Below, piece after piece: positions 8,573-17,890 of a stretch of 64,000 nt of DNA; positions within the stretch are counted from its first letter, which is position 1; every line of letters starts with the position of its first letter. Location of the stretch: NCBI RefSeq assembly GCF_000313755.1, contig NZ_AMZB01000121.1:227037-291036 (forward strand), read 5' to 3'. This DNA is from Pseudomonas nitroreducens TX1. Lineage in GTDB: Bacteria > Pseudomonadota > Gammaproteobacteria > Pseudomonadales > Pseudomonadaceae. The translations under genes and the position numbers were made by a program. The notes beneath the pieces are model-generated. The model did no database searches. It was given only the letters and a program-made list of their open reading frames with translations, and was not told the DNA's origin.

Positions 8573-9121
8573 CTATGCGGATCGAACCAACGCCTTCCGG
8601 TACACCTTCATGTTTGAGAACCAACCATCTGCAACCTTCCTGACTTCACCAACACAGAGTTCACCAGCTTGCGCCTGATGGATCTCTTCGTTGAATGTGC
8701 CAAAGACTGGCAGCGGATGGACGCCATGAAGCGCAAGGGTCTCACGGACAGTCTTCGCGGTTTCCTCGTCCAAGCCAGGCAGTATTTCGATGGCCTGAAA
8801 AATGGAGGCTTCTGTCTCGCTAGAGTCCACCGGTGCAGCAAAGGGGAGACTCATCTTCTGAACGACCCTTCCTGGGTATGCTTCCAGCACTTTTGGTTGA
8901 AGCTGAGCCACCTGGTTCACTCTGGAGATTACCGCCTCCGGAGTAATGGACCAGGGGCGAGGAGAAGAAACTTCTTCAGCAGGGGTGACTACCTCAACTG
9001 CGTAGGGAAGCAGAGCTCCGGCCGAACCATTCAGAGATCGGCGAACGAGGTTTCCCTGCAGGTCGAGGATGAAGGCAGCAAGCAGCTGTCCTCGATCCTC
9101 GAAGAAAAGTTCACCGATCAA
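8573..9121 (-). CDS. Unknown protein coupled to lipoprotein gene
   Basis: 182 residues starting at TTG 9121, which overlaps the TGA of the upstream lipoprotein gene (TTTGA junction), so translation is probably coupled. It is soluble, with proline-rich linkers (TPAEEVSSPRPWSITPEAV) and a C-terminal segment rich in Glu and aromatic residues. No recognised motif. Its place at the end of the transfer region suggests an accessory conjugation or surface role, but nothing in the sequence proves it. Confidence 0.6.
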   Translation of the reverse strand: MIGELFFEDRGQLLAAFILDLQGNLVRRSLNGSAGALLPYAVEVVTPAEEVSSPRPWSITPEAVISRVNQVAQLQPKVLEAYPGRVVQKMSLPFAAPVDSSETEASIFQAIEILPGLDEETAKTVRETLALHGVHPLPVFGTFNEEIHQAQAGELCVGEVRKVADGWFSNMKVYRKALVRSA

Positions 9122-10080
9122 AGAGCCGTCCCCTGCAGTGACTGCATTGCCTTTTTCATCTGCTCAATCGCTACCTGTTCTGCACTGCTGCCATGGTAAA
9201 CAGCGGCCGGGAACTGAATGTATGGATTCCGTTGAAGGCCCTCGAGCTTGATGTCATCAAGGTCGGTGCCAAAGGTTTCTGCAACCCCACGAAGAATGTT
9301 TGCCCACCCGGCATCATTGCCAGCCTGCGGAAGCCAAGCTCTCACTACCACGTTGTCCGGGCTGACCAGGAAGATCATGGTCGGCCACCAGTCGTAGAAC
9401 TCGGCCTTCTCACCATCGCCAGATCCGAAGCCCTTTGACTTCGCAACGTACAGAGCAGCTTTCCCCATGCCGTCTTCAGTGAAGAGGGTGTAGGGCTTGG
9501 TCCATTCCATGAAAGTCTTGCCTTGGTCAGACTCTGCTTTGAAACGGGCCGCCGGTGAGTAGAAATACCGATCGACACAGTTGATGAATCCCTGGCCACA
9601 ATTTGCGCCGTCAAAGGTCATTCCAACGCCCAAGCTGCGCTCAGCTTTCTCCCTCGTCATGGCCGGCATGAGGCTGTAGTTGAGGTAGTTGTACTTGAGA
9701 TGGAATCCATTCTGCTCCAGAGCTTTCTTCGTCTCGAAGAGGGCATTGCCCTCTCGGATTGCACGGTTGTGAGCATCCTCGATGCCAGTCGAGCCAGCGA
9801 TAGTGGACTTAGCGTCGGAGTAAGAGTTCGAAACGACCCAAAGAGTCCAGTCCTTGGATTTCCAGTCATCGACCTCCCGAACCCGGAACTCATTGCCATA
9901 CAGTGCTTCAGGGTTTTTGGCATGCACCATCTCGTAAACGAAAGACGCCGGCATTTCGAACTTCGGCGTGCCTTCGACAAAGCCGTTAGAGGCCAGGCCA
10001 TTTCCACCAGTGGGTTTACTGTCCCCGCACGCCGCGAGGACGGAAAGACTGACAACGAGTGCAATCGGCATGAGCTTCAT
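9118..10080 (-). CDS. Predicted lipoprotein next to the transfer operon
   Basis: 320 residues with a lipoprotein signal peptide (MKLMPIALVVSLSVLAACGD, lipobox LAAC, predicted lipidated Cys 18). The mature part begins with a Gly/Asn-rich linker and then a soluble domain with paired cysteines (NCGQGFINCVD) and many aromatic residues. It lies downstream of traG but beyond a terminator hairpin, so it may have its own promoter in the 105 bases between them. A role in surface or entry exclusion would fit the position, but there is no sequence evidence for it. Confidence 0.7.
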   Translation of the reverse strand: MKLMPIALVVSLSVLAACGDSKPTGGNGLASNGFVEGTPKFEMPASFVYEMVHAKNPEALYGNEFRVREVDDWKSKDWTLWVVSNSYSDAKSTIAGSTGIEDAHNRAIREGNALFETKKALEQNGFHLKYNYLNYSLMPAMTREKAERSLGVGMTFDGANCGQGFINCVDRYFYSPAARFKAESDQGKTFMEWTKPYTLFTEDGMGKAALYVAKSKGFGSGDGEKAEFYDWWPTMIFLVSPDNVVVRAWLPQAGNDAGWANILRGVAETFGTDLDDIKLEGLQRNPYIQFPAAVYHGSSAEQVAIEQMKKAMQSLQGTAL

Positions 10081-10154
10081 TTGAGTTGACCTCCTAGCTT
10101 CGGTTGCGGACCTTTATACCGGCTCAAATTCGGATTTCAACCAAGTAAAACGTC

Positions 10155-10178
10155 AGAAGGCCCCTTCCGGGGCCTTCT
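10155..10178 (-). terminator. Hairpin terminator after traG
   Basis: A perfect 10-bp stem (AGAAGGCCCC, loop TTCC, GGGGCCTTCT) lies 8 bases beyond the traG stop. On the minus strand it is followed by TTTTAC after a short GACG. It probably ends or attenuates the transfer transcript. Confidence 0.7.
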
Positions 10179-10185
10179 TCAATTC

Positions 10186-12198
10186 TCAGATGAGGTCGTC
10201 AAGTGAGGACCGTCCTGGCTTTGGAGTGCTTGAGCCCGGCGGTGGTGAAGGAGATCTCTTTGGTGTAGGAATCTGAATTGGCATCCTAGGAGCGCCGCGG
10301 GCTGCAGACTGTGATCCAGGTGAAACACCCGCCAGATTGTTCGTTGCTGCTGCATTCGATGCTTGGACCTTTGCGAGAGAAGCATTGCCGCCGCTTGCTC
10401 CTCCAGGGGAACTCGGAGCGCCTCCTGATGAAGCTCCTGCTGCCGCGCTGCTACCTGCACTGAGAACTTTACCCCCAAGCTTGATAAGCGACCCTGCCAC
10501 CGCCAACCCCGTAGCAGCAATCCCAGTAGCGGCACCACCGGGGTTGAATCCACTCAGGCTCTTCACGTCATCCCACAGTAGAATTTTCGCAAAGATCAGT
10601 TCCACGACAGTAAGACCCATGAAGACAACATACTGTCCAGAACCTGCAGATATAAGAAGAGCTTGGTTTTCTGCATAGTTGCCCATGTTGTACCCCTGTA
10701 GTGCTTCGTTATTAACTGCAAGCATGGTGGAGGCCATGGTCAAACAAAGATCGTTGATAAACACCACGATAAAACAGAATGCAACGATCTTAACAGTGGT
10801 AAGTAGTACCCGAAGCGAAGTGAGGGCCGCGATAATGCAAACCAATGGGAAAGCAATTAGCATCAGTGCTGCCAACATGGCGCAACCATTGATCATCATC
10901 GGAATTTTATAAATTAGCATCCACTCCTTGAATCTCATCCCAATGTCTTGGAATTCCGTATAAGCGCTGTTCAATACACGATCGGTCAGATTGTTGTTTG
11001 ACATTTCGTCGCCGTTGTAAATTTTTCCTCCATAAGTGGCGAGCGTGGAGCGCCCGGATTTCTTTTGGGCTGCTGCACTTTGTAGGTCGTCCAACATGAT
11101 CATTGCTGCGTCGTTGCCATCTCGCATTAGTGAAGTGCGCTCAAAGGCAGGGGCATATTTACTTACTGCGGAATGGAAATTTCGCTGTGCTGTATCGATC
11201 ATAAGGAACATGTCTTTACAGTTGCTCGGGTAGAAGTTTTGAATTCCACCGCTAGGAGGAGCTTCTTTGAAACCTTTGTTGAGATAATGTTGGTACTTTG
11301 AATCGGCCGCATTCAACAGAGCAGGTTCATTTCCTGAGTCAGTCTCAGGAAAAAGCTTTTTGGCCCAATATGTTTCGGACGGAACTTGATACCCGGCCGG
11401 CGGAGTTGTCTGGCCGTCGTAAGGGTTTTTGTCAACGGGGATTTTTTCCAACATCGCCAGCCCGCGCTGAGTCCCAGCTTTAACCTTTGACGCTCCGTCT
11501 CGATCAAGTAGCGTTGCATGTACAGGGTCACTTGCGTACTCAGGCTTATCGCCAGTGATCTTATCTACAAATGAACGAGAGTCCTCGAATTCAATTTCAG
11601 GGGCTCCGATACCCGTTGACCCAAAAAAGCCCACGTACCTACCAGCTTCCACCGCATTAGCGTCATCCCCATTAGCTTCAATGAATGCAGGCTGGCACTT
11701 TGCGAGATAGTCGGCGTACATGGGATAAACAGGACTATCTATGAATCGCTTCAGTGTATTTTGATCCGTGACATGATATGCCCTGGTAAATGCCTCCTTG
11801 TTGAGTTGCGAGCCATTGATAGAATCAAGATTCTTTTTGAAAACGGTGTAAATGTTTCCAATGATGGTAAGCGTCCACCCGGCACCGTTAGCCATCTTTA
11901 CGCTTCCAGCGGCACCTGGAAACGAGAAGTTGTTGATCGACAGAAGAAGATAGATTAAGCAAGCCCCACCAATCCCCGCGACAGTAGAGCGGAGTTTGTC
12001 TTCAGGGGCTTGGAGCATCCGCACGCCAGACCATGCAATTGCAATTGTACCCAATATGCTGCCGGCGGTTATTGCTAGCACGTAGTGATAAGCTTCCCAC
12101 ATGCTGAGATAATGACCTACTAAGTCGGCAAAATTCCCATTCACCAACTTAAGAAAGTCGTAGTCCTTTATAGAATCAGCTACCTCTGCATTAGCCAT
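10186..12198 (-). CDS. traG: TraG-like F-type conjugation membrane protein
   Basis: 670 residues. Its N-terminal part has the TraG layout: two membrane segments near residues 38-60 and 75-92, a long periplasmic region (about 95-440), then a cluster of hydrophobic helices (about 440-500 and 525-550). The C-terminus is Gly/Ala/Ser/Pro-rich and low-complexity. In F-type systems TraG supports pilus assembly and mating-pair stabilisation. At 670 residues it lacks most of the large C-terminal periplasmic domain of F TraG (about 940), so an entry-exclusion function may be absent. It overlaps traH by 8 bases. Identification is supported by the preceding traF-traH order. Confidence 0.75.
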   Translation of the reverse strand: MANAEVADSIKDYDFLKLVNGNFADLVGHYLSMWEAYHYVLAITAGSILGTIAIAWSGVRMLQAPEDKLRSTVAGIGGACLIYLLLSINNFSFPGAAGSVKMANGAGWTLTIIGNIYTVFKKNLDSINGSQLNKEAFTRAYHVTDQNTLKRFIDSPVYPMYADYLAKCQPAFIEANGDDANAVEAGRYVGFFGSTGIGAPEIEFEDSRSFVDKITGDKPEYASDPVHATLLDRDGASKVKAGTQRGLAMLEKIPVDKNPYDGQTTPPAGYQVPSETYWAKKLFPETDSGNEPALLNAADSKYQHYLNKGFKEAPPSGGIQNFYPSNCKDMFLMIDTAQRNFHSAVSKYAPAFERTSLMRDGNDAAMIMLDDLQSAAAQKKSGRSTLATYGGKIYNGDEMSNNNLTDRVLNSAYTEFQDIGMRFKEWMLIYKIPMMINGCAMLAALMLIAFPLVCIIAALTSLRVLLTTVKIVAFCFIVVFINDLCLTMASTMLAVNNEALQGYNMGNYAENQALLISAGSGQYVVFMGLTVVELIFAKILLWDDVKSLSGFNPGGAATGIAATGLAVAGSLIKLGGKVLSAGSSAAAGASSGGAPSSPGGASGGNASLAKVQASNAAATNNLAGVSPGSQSAARGAPRMPIQIPTPKRSPSPPPGSSTPKPGRSSLDDLI

Positions 12199-13588
12199 TT
12201 GTCAGTGCCTTTGCAGTCTCCATGATCAATTTGCTTCTCTCCTGTTCATGCTTGATTTTGTTCTCAAGCATTTCATACTCCTTGCGAAGAGAAGAAAGAG
12301 CCATGTTGTATCGCACAGTATCACTTTCAGTGAACGCTTGCTCGTCGGGTTGATTTGAAAGGCCGGTCATTACGCCCATTTCCAGCTTGGAAATGATTTC
12401 GTCGAGCTCTTTCATCATCGCAAGGGTGGCGAGGTTTCTTTGAGACTGAGCGAACATGGCCGGATTCTTTCGGCCAAGATCACGCATCATTAGAAACTCA
12501 GGTTCAGTTACAACAACACCGGCGCGGTTTACTAGTTGCTTATAGGCGTCACTTTGGTCGAAAGCTTTAGGGTCTGCCTGATACACATTCGTGTAAAGGT
12601 CAAGATACTCGCCGGTGAGTTTCTTGGCCTCATCTTCAAGGCTGATTGTGCGTGGGATTACAGTTCTGGCATCTTCCTCAGTGCTGTAAGAGGGGAGGAG
12701 TCCAGAGAACTTTTTGATATCGTCACAACCCATCTCAGATGCAGCTAGAACCAAAGCGGTTTTACCGTCATCCGCACTACCGCCGCAGCTCTTGCTTGGA
12801 AGACCGGCAGTATTCGAGCCTGAGCCCGAACCATTGCCAGCACCAGTGGAGCCAGAGCCTGAGCCTCCGCCGCTGGATGAGCTGCTGCCAGAGCCTTTTA
12901 CGCCAATTAGTCCCCCCGATTTCCCTGCAACACCGTTCATCAACGACGCTGCTCGACTGGAGAGCTTGTCTTTAGTCTCTTTCATTCGCGTGATCAGACT
13001 GCTGGTAATGCCGTCACCAGACATGCACTTCGATGACTTGTATCCTTCCTCGACAGTACAGTCCGCTTCCGCAACGACTTGAAGATTCTCCTCGTATGCT
13101 TTGTCTGCGCGCTGGCGAACACCGCTACAGGTAAGGTTCGAAAGATCGAGGCCGAATTGACCAACCGAGTTGAGTTCATCGATCACGGCTTTCACGGTTG
13201 GCTGGCTGTAGGCCAGGTACATGATGGCCATGGATGGAGCGGTTTGGATGAACTGCTCCACCATATTTCCGTACTGGCCCATCTGGCCATCGAGCACCGT
13301 ACCAAGATTCAACCCATCACAGCCGACCCCAACCTGGGTGGAGCCGTAAGCACCAACAATGAACTGCTGTTTGTCTTGGAAAGGTGTGAAAGTGTCAAAC
13401 CCTGTACTGCCGCCTCTGCCAGCCTTGTTAACGGCACTGCCGCTGACTTTCGCTCCGAACAAGCCAGTCACATCGTCCATGCGACGACCCCATGGCGAGT
13501 CTGAATTATCTTCAACTGCGAAGGCGTAAGAGAGGCTAGTGGAGAGGATGCAACCGATGAAGAAGGGAGTCAGTCTTTGCATTTTCAT
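12191..13588 (-). CDS. traH: TraH-like F-type pilus assembly protein
   Basis: 465 residues with a Sec signal peptide (about 1-25, ending SYAFAVE). The typical TraH signature is present: a conserved GCDGLNL segment near residue 90, then VEQFIQTAPSMAIMYLAYSQPTV. The middle has a Gly/Ser-rich low-complexity linker (about 230-265), and the C-terminal third is coiled coil (EKYEMLENKIKHEQERSK-like heptads). In F, TraH is a periplasmic, outer-membrane-associated factor needed for pilus extension. Length matches F TraH (about 458). The gene lies between traF and traG, with overlaps on both sides. Confidence 0.82.
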   Translation of the reverse strand: MKMQRLTPFFIGCILSTSLSYAFAVEDNSDSPWGRRMDDVTGLFGAKVSGSAVNKAGRGGSTGFDTFTPFQDKQQFIVGAYGSTQVGVGCDGLNLGTVLDGQMGQYGNMVEQFIQTAPSMAIMYLAYSQPTVKAVIDELNSVGQFGLDLSNLTCSGVRQRADKAYEENLQVVAEADCTVEEGYKSSKCMSGDGITSSLITRMKETKDKLSSRAASLMNGVAGKSGGLIGVKGSGSSSSSGGGSGSGSTGAGNGSGSGSNTAGLPSKSCGGSADDGKTALVLAASEMGCDDIKKFSGLLPSYSTEEDARTVIPRTISLEDEAKKLTGEYLDLYTNVYQADPKAFDQSDAYKQLVNRAGVVVTEPEFLMMRDLGRKNPAMFAQSQRNLATLAMMKELDEIISKLEMGVMTGLSNQPDEQAFTESDTVRYNMALSSLRKEYEMLENKIKHEQERSKLIMETAKALTNG

Positions 13589-14478
13589 TTGGCATCCTTC
13601 TTCGCAACGGTGTTGCTTTTCACATAGGTCATGGCCATCAGGCGACCTTCGAGTTGGTTCAGTGTGCGATTTCCAACCAGCGTCTCTCGCCGGCTGACTC
13701 TCAAATTGTCGATCCAGGTAATCGGCCAGGCAGTGATCCCCATCTTGGTAACGTTATCCTGCTCTGCTTTAGTCAGCATCCGGCCGGTGAGACCCCGGCC
13801 AGTGACCTTTTCAGCGAAGACCTGAGAGTCGCGATCCAGCTGGAAAACTTTTACTTTCAACTTCGGGTACTTCTGGACAAGACGGCTGAGAGTGGCCAGC
13901 TGTCGATCACATACTGGGCATGTAGACTCAGTGAAAACGCTGATGCTCAGGGCATCCGTATCGATCGCCTTCACCGCTGTGGACTTTTCCACTGCCGCAT
14001 CGAGACCTTGGATATTTTCCAGATCGCCTCGTTGCCACATCGCCATCTGGTAAAGATCTGCTGCTTGCTTGTACTGGCCCCAGGTCTGGTCCATGTAAGT
14101 TACGAGCTCATTTGCCGCTTGGGGGGTTTGCTCCAGCTGCAGCTTGATCACAGCACTCGGTGTGCCTGGCTGGAAGTTGAACTCGAGCCCACGGTTGTTC
14201 GTGATGCGCAGCGGCGCATTGGGGTTCTTCTTGGCGTTGCGATTGAGCTCGGTGCAGTTCTTCATCCACTCCATGTTCTGGCAGTCGAGGATATTCGGCA
14301 GCTTATCTAGGTCATCATTTTCCCGGTCGCGTGCCTTCTGGTTCACCTTGTCCAGGGCTGCGGTGAGGGCGTCGCTCAGGACATCCTGGCCGGAGGGAAC
14401 GTTGGACATCACAGTGTTGGCGTTGAAGATGAGTCCGCCGGCGAGGAAGGCGAGCCCGATTTTGAGCTTCTGATTCAT
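13585..14478 (-). CDS. traF: TraF-like periplasmic thioredoxin-fold protein
   Basis: 297 residues with an N-terminal signal anchor (about 5-25). A thioredoxin-like domain occupies the C-terminal half, with an intact CPVC redox motif at 187-190. F TraF normally lacks active cysteines, so this copy resembles TrbB/DsbC-type oxidoreductases more and may help disulfide formation in other transfer proteins. Two further cysteines lie near 66 and 75. ATG 14478 has GAGGT upstream, and the stop overlaps the traH start. Confidence 0.8.
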   Translation of the reverse strand: MNQKLKIGLAFLAGGLIFNANTVMSNVPSGQDVLSDALTAALDKVNQKARDRENDDLDKLPNILDCQNMEWMKNCTELNRNAKKNPNAPLRITNNRGLEFNFQPGTPSAVIKLQLEQTPQAANELVTYMDQTWGQYKQAADLYQMAMWQRGDLENIQGLDAAVEKSTAVKAIDTDALSISVFTESTCPVCDRQLATLSRLVQKYPKLKVKVFQLDRDSQVFAEKVTGRGLTGRMLTKAEQDNVTKMGITAWPITWIDNLRVSRRETLVGNRTLNQLEGRLMAMTYVKSNTVAKKDAK

Positions 14479-14486
14479 GGATGACC

Positions 14487-15290
14487 TCAGTTCAGGATCG
14501 ATGTCAGATCGGCGAGCAGCGATGCAGGGTTGTTCAACACCCTGGGCTTACCGTCCTTGGGGATGAGGACCAGTGCAGGGGTGCTACGGACTCCGAACTC
14601 ACTGGCGATTCGGCCTCCCAGATCGGGTTGAAAACCCTGGGTCGGCAGCTGGCTGGATTGTTGGTTGAAGACTTTCCTCGGGTCCCATGTTTCCTGATCG
14701 ACGATCACGAAGAATTGTGTTTCGACCCGCTCTCCGAACCTGGCTTGTGCCTGATCCGCCAGATAGCGGATGTTCTTCACCGCATCCGAGCTGTCAGCCA
14801 CGAAGGCTTTGATCGTTACGTCCGCTGCGACTTCGCGAAGTGGCTCAACAAAGCGGCCGATTTGCTTCTGCAGTGCTTCGGCCTGCCGTTTTGCGGCTTC
14901 CATGTCTTGTGGAACTGGGAGACCGCTCAATCCAGCGATTGAGGGGAGTACGCCAGGCGTTGATGCAGCCAGCGTTTTCTGAACCTGGATCAGCATGGCC
15001 TCGCTTCCCTTATGGCCACGCTTTGCTGCGGCTTCGAAGAAGGTCTTGGCGCGTTGCAGATGATCAGGTGTGTCGTTCGCCCGCATCATCATCATGCCAA
15101 GGTGGTACATAGCAGTGACGTTGCCGGCCTTGGCCTCGGGGAACAGGAGATCCCAGGCCTTCTGGTTCTCACCCTTGAGCATGAGCACAAGGCCCTCACC
15201 GACTCGCTGATCCTCTGAAGGACCTTTTTCAGCAGCGTGGATCGAGGCGCTGAGCAGCAGGCTACTTAGCAGCAACGGCAATACCCGCAC
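14487..15290 (-). CDS. TrbC-like conjugation protein, thioredoxin fold with Sel1-like repeat
   Basis: 267 residues from a GTG start at 15290 with AAGGAG upstream; longer starts read out of frame into the previous gene. The N-terminal signal peptide reads VRVLPLLLSSLLLSASIHAA. Residues about 40-100 resemble Sel1/TPR repeats (NVTAMYHLGMMMM..., AKTFFEAAAKRGHKGSEAM). The C-terminal part has the TrbC-type thioredoxin fold ending with FGVRSTPALVLIP, in which the cis-proline segment is kept and the redox cysteines are absent. F TrbC, often fused to TraW, works in pilus assembly. Position between a lytic transglycosylase and traF supports this. Confidence 0.65.
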   Translation of the reverse strand: MRVLPLLLSSLLLSASIHAAEKGPSEDQRVGEGLVLMLKGENQKAWDLLFPEAKAGNVTAMYHLGMMMMRANDTPDHLQRAKTFFEAAAKRGHKGSEAMLIQVQKTLAASTPGVLPSIAGLSGLPVPQDMEAAKRQAEALQKQIGRFVEPLREVAADVTIKAFVADSSDAVKNIRYLADQAQARFGERVETQFFVIVDQETWDPRKVFNQQSSQLPTQGFQPDLGGRIASEFGVRSTPALVLIPKDGKPRVLNNPASLLADLTSILN

Positions 15291-15972
15291 GGGCTTTCTC
15301 CTTCTGGTAGATCGGCATGAACTTCGCCATGTAGGCGTCTCGATAGCGCTTGGTCTTCGAGTGGTAGTAGCCAACGGCTTGGAGGTCTGATCCGTACTGC
15401 TTCTTGAGCTCAGCGAGATGGCTGGCCGCATAGCTGAGGTTGAACGCTGGATCGAGCCATTGCTGAACGCTGCCCTTACCTTTTCCATGGAAGCGATAGC
15501 TGATCTGCGCAATCCCTAGGTCTGTGTTGAGCAGCCAGATCCTGCGCACTCGAAACTGGCAGTCCAGGACCTCCTTGCTGTCGTCGGTTCTCTGTTGCAG
15601 CGCCCGGAACCCCTGCAGCTGATGACTTCGCTGGTAGCTGGAAGCGAAGCTCTGTGCCGCGCGTTCTGTGGGAAAGAATCGGCGGATTGGCTTGGCGTCT
15701 TTCTCGGGGATGATCTTCACCAGCCAGGGTGCAGTAGTGAGCGCCCAAAGCGCGTTTACGGCCTGGTCTTTGGTGCTGAACCAAAAGCCTTCCCCATCGA
15801 CGTTGAACACCCAAGGGCTCTTCTTGGACTCCTTCTGCACCAGGGCTCTGAAGACGATTCGATCAGCACCATATCTCTGGGCTACCGAGTCAATGAGCGT
15901 GTCGTAGTTGAAGTCATCTGCGGTGGCCAGTGAGGCCACAGACAACGTAATGGCGAAAAGGGCACCTCTCAT
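15262..15972 (-). CDS. Lytic transglycosylase of the transfer system
   Basis: 236 residues, periplasmic, with a signal peptide (MRGALFAITLSVASLATA). The SLT-type fold is recognisable: the catalytic glutamate in FRALVQKESKKSPW and a later GIAQISYRF corresponding to the GLMQI motif, then NLSYAASHLAELKKQYG and a YHSKTKRYRDAYM segment. Such enzymes open peptidoglycan for assembly of the secretion channel. The start overlaps the HExxH gene (ATGA), and the end overlaps the TrbC-like gene. Confidence 0.85.
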   Translation of the reverse strand: MRGALFAITLSVASLATADDFNYDTLIDSVAQRYGADRIVFRALVQKESKKSPWVFNVDGEGFWFSTKDQAVNALWALTTAPWLVKIIPEKDAKPIRRFFPTERAAQSFASSYQRSHQLQGFRALQQRTDDSKEVLDCQFRVRRIWLLNTDLGIAQISYRFHGKGKGSVQQWLDPAFNLSYAASHLAELKKQYGSDLQAVGYYHSKTKRYRDAYMAKFMPIYQKEKARAGIAVAAK

Positions 15973-16628
15973 CCGCGTACGTCCTCGATGGTGGTGAAGT
16001 GTCGTTTGCGCAACCACTCCAACGCCTTGCTTCGATCGCGGGCACATGCATCAAGACGGCGGAATGCCTCTGGGTGCGGATCGACAGAGGAGGTACCCAA
16101 GAACTTGTGGGTTAGCTCGTGATGGATGATGTAGCGAAGGACGAAGACGGGAGCCCCTTGGCCAGCAGTCTTCGAGAGAATCGGGTGGACAAGGAGGAAC
16201 TCGTCACCATCCACCATCTCGATGCTGCCGGGTGCCACGTAGATCGTGTCATCGCAGACGCGATTCACTTTTTTGGCGACATCAGGCCAGGTTGGGTCCT
16301 TCAGGAGGGTCAAAACCTTCACGTACAGCAGAGCAGCATCTCGAGGGCCATCCGGAGAAAACTGCGCGAGCAGATCCTTCGCTGCCTTGAGGTCTTTCTT
16401 ATGGAAGGCTTCGACACCCAGTTTCAGATCAGCCAGTTCCTTCGGCTGAAGATGCTGGATGTCGGTGACGGGTTCGGGGGACTCACACGCGCTGGGTATT
16501 CCCCAGCGCGGGCGGATTTCGATGGAGCCGCCAAAGTAGGCGCGATTAACTTCATCAGCCAGGCGCTCCAGATTGATCTGCTCATCTGGAGAAACCTGAA
16601 GCAGGACGTTAGATCGGGCCGCACCCAT
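15969..16628 (-). CDS. HExxH zinc-metallopeptidase-like protein in the transfer operon
   Basis: 219 residues from MGAARSNVLLQ (GGAGTG upstream of ATG 16628), overlapping the end of the previous gene. Near residue 165 it has IIHHELTHKFLG, an intact HExxH motif with a hydrophobic context, followed about 15-20 residues later by DPHPEAFRRLDA, which may supply the third ligand. The middle (about 60-110) has TPR-like helices. The arrangement resembles SprT/M48-like minimal gluzincins. It is not a standard member of F-type operons. Substrate unknown; proteolytic maturation of a transfer component would be a testable guess. Confidence 0.65.
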   Translation of the reverse strand: MGAARSNVLLQVSPDEQINLERLADEVNRAYFGGSIEIRPRWGIPSACESPEPVTDIQHLQPKELADLKLGVEAFHKKDLKAAKDLLAQFSPDGPRDAALLYVKVLTLLKDPTWPDVAKKVNRVCDDTIYVAPGSIEMVDGDEFLLVHPILSKTAGQGAPVFVLRYIIHHELTHKFLGTSSVDPHPEAFRRLDACARDRSKALEWLRKRHFTTIEDVRG

Positions 16629-17889
16629 TCGTAGCACTCCAAAATTTATGGGCGACCTGACCATTCTTGTCTTGCAGGTCCAGACGATCGCCCACGATTG
16701 ACACTCGATATCCATCAAGGAAGTCGCCTTGGCCAACCATGTCTTCACCGCCACCACGGACGATGAATGCATGAGCGACACAGGTAGAGCAGTTGCGAGC
16801 AGCTTCGGCGATAGCCTTCACGCAGATCCGCGGCCGAGCATTGGTAGCAGCAACAGGAGAAGCTTTTGCCCTCGGTTGTTGCGTCTTAGCCGTGGCCTTG
16901 GCCACGACACGATGCTGGACCGGGGTCGGCTTTGCCTGCTTGGCTTGCGCTTCTTTAAGGTCGGCCTCGACCTTGTTGAGCTTCTTCTCCAATGCAGCGA
17001 TCTGTTCCGCTTGCGCGGCGACGTCGGCATTGGTTTTCGCCAAGGCCACCTGCTCCACAGGCGTTTCCTTTCCTGCTCCACTATCCGGGTTGGCTGGAGT
17101 GGTTCCAGTGAAAACGGGGGGCTGGTTTCCAGGGGCAGGTTCGGAGGATTTCGGCTCCTCGGAATGACTTGCAGTCGGAGCGGAACCGCCGAAGGGATTG
17201 GCCTGTTCCGTCTGTCCTGGAGTGAAGGGCTCAGAGGTTTCCGCTGCAAGATTCGGCGATGCACCAGCATGATCAGCCGGAGTGCTCAGTGGCTGATCTG
17301 CCCCGCCGAAAGCCGGCTGAGGGGAGGGCTGATCAGGTGCCGGTTGGAATGGCACGGAAGCTTCCGTCAGAGGTACTTGGTTGTGCTCCCCTGTTGCGCC
17401 AGGGCCGGCGAGAGGTAGCGCGAGATCGTCCTTCTGTACCGTCGCTGGCTCAGTCTCAGGCACCCCTGCTGGCTCCGTGCCGAATGCCATGCCTTCTTCG
17501 GTCGCGTTATTCGATTGCTGTGTAGCCTCTGTCTTTGCAGGCGCTGGTTTGTCGCTCGGGCTGTCCATCTGTCCCTTGGCGAAGATGACCACTGCAACCA
17601 GGAGGATGCCACCGATCAGTTTCTGCCCCTTGGTCAGCTTGTCTATCGGGTTGGTCTTCTTCGGAGGTTGAGCTGCCGTCTCCTCCGGGAGAGGCTCATT
17701 GGGTTCATCGATGTCGTCGAGTCCATCGGACCGAGGAGGTAGTTCGTCGTCGGCCCCGCCGAGTTCAATCGTTGGCTCGGCCGTGCGATCGGCCGCATCC
17801 TGGCCTTGTTTCTTGCGACCGAGATTCCCCACGCCGGCGGTGATCTTGCCCACGAGGTCCGTCAGGGAAGGTTTGTCTTCTTTGCTCAT
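16609..17889 (-). CDS. Bitopic inner-membrane transfer protein with Pro-rich periplasmic region
   Basis: 426 residues from ATG 17889 (MSKEDKPSLTDL). An acidic cytoplasmic domain (1-100) is followed by one membrane helix (about 105-125, LIGGILLVAVVIFA), then a long Pro/Ala/Glu-rich stretch with a coiled coil (about 270-300, QIAALEKKLNKVEADLKEAQ). The compact C-terminal domain has three cysteines and ends FWSATNGCGPI. This layout resembles VirB10- or DotF/TraP-type proteins that span the periplasm, but the TraB-type protein is encoded separately. A scaffold role is likely; the exact orthologue is not identified. Confidence 0.6.
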   Translation of the reverse strand: MSKEDKPSLTDLVGKITAGVGNLGRKKQGQDAADRTAEPTIELGGADDELPPRSDGLDDIDEPNEPLPEETAAQPPKKTNPIDKLTKGQKLIGGILLVAVVIFAKGQMDSPSDKPAPAKTEATQQSNNATEEGMAFGTEPAGVPETEPATVQKDDLALPLAGPGATGEHNQVPLTEASVPFQPAPDQPSPQPAFGGADQPLSTPADHAGASPNLAAETSEPFTPGQTEQANPFGGSAPTASHSEEPKSSEPAPGNQPPVFTGTTPANPDSGAGKETPVEQVALAKTNADVAAQAEQIAALEKKLNKVEADLKEAQAKQAKPTPVQHRVVAKATAKTQQPRAKASPVAATNARPRICVKAIAEAARNCSTCVAHAFIVRGGGEDMVGQGDFLDGYRVSIVGDRLDLQDKNGQVAHKFWSATNGCGPI

Positions 17890-17890
17890 C

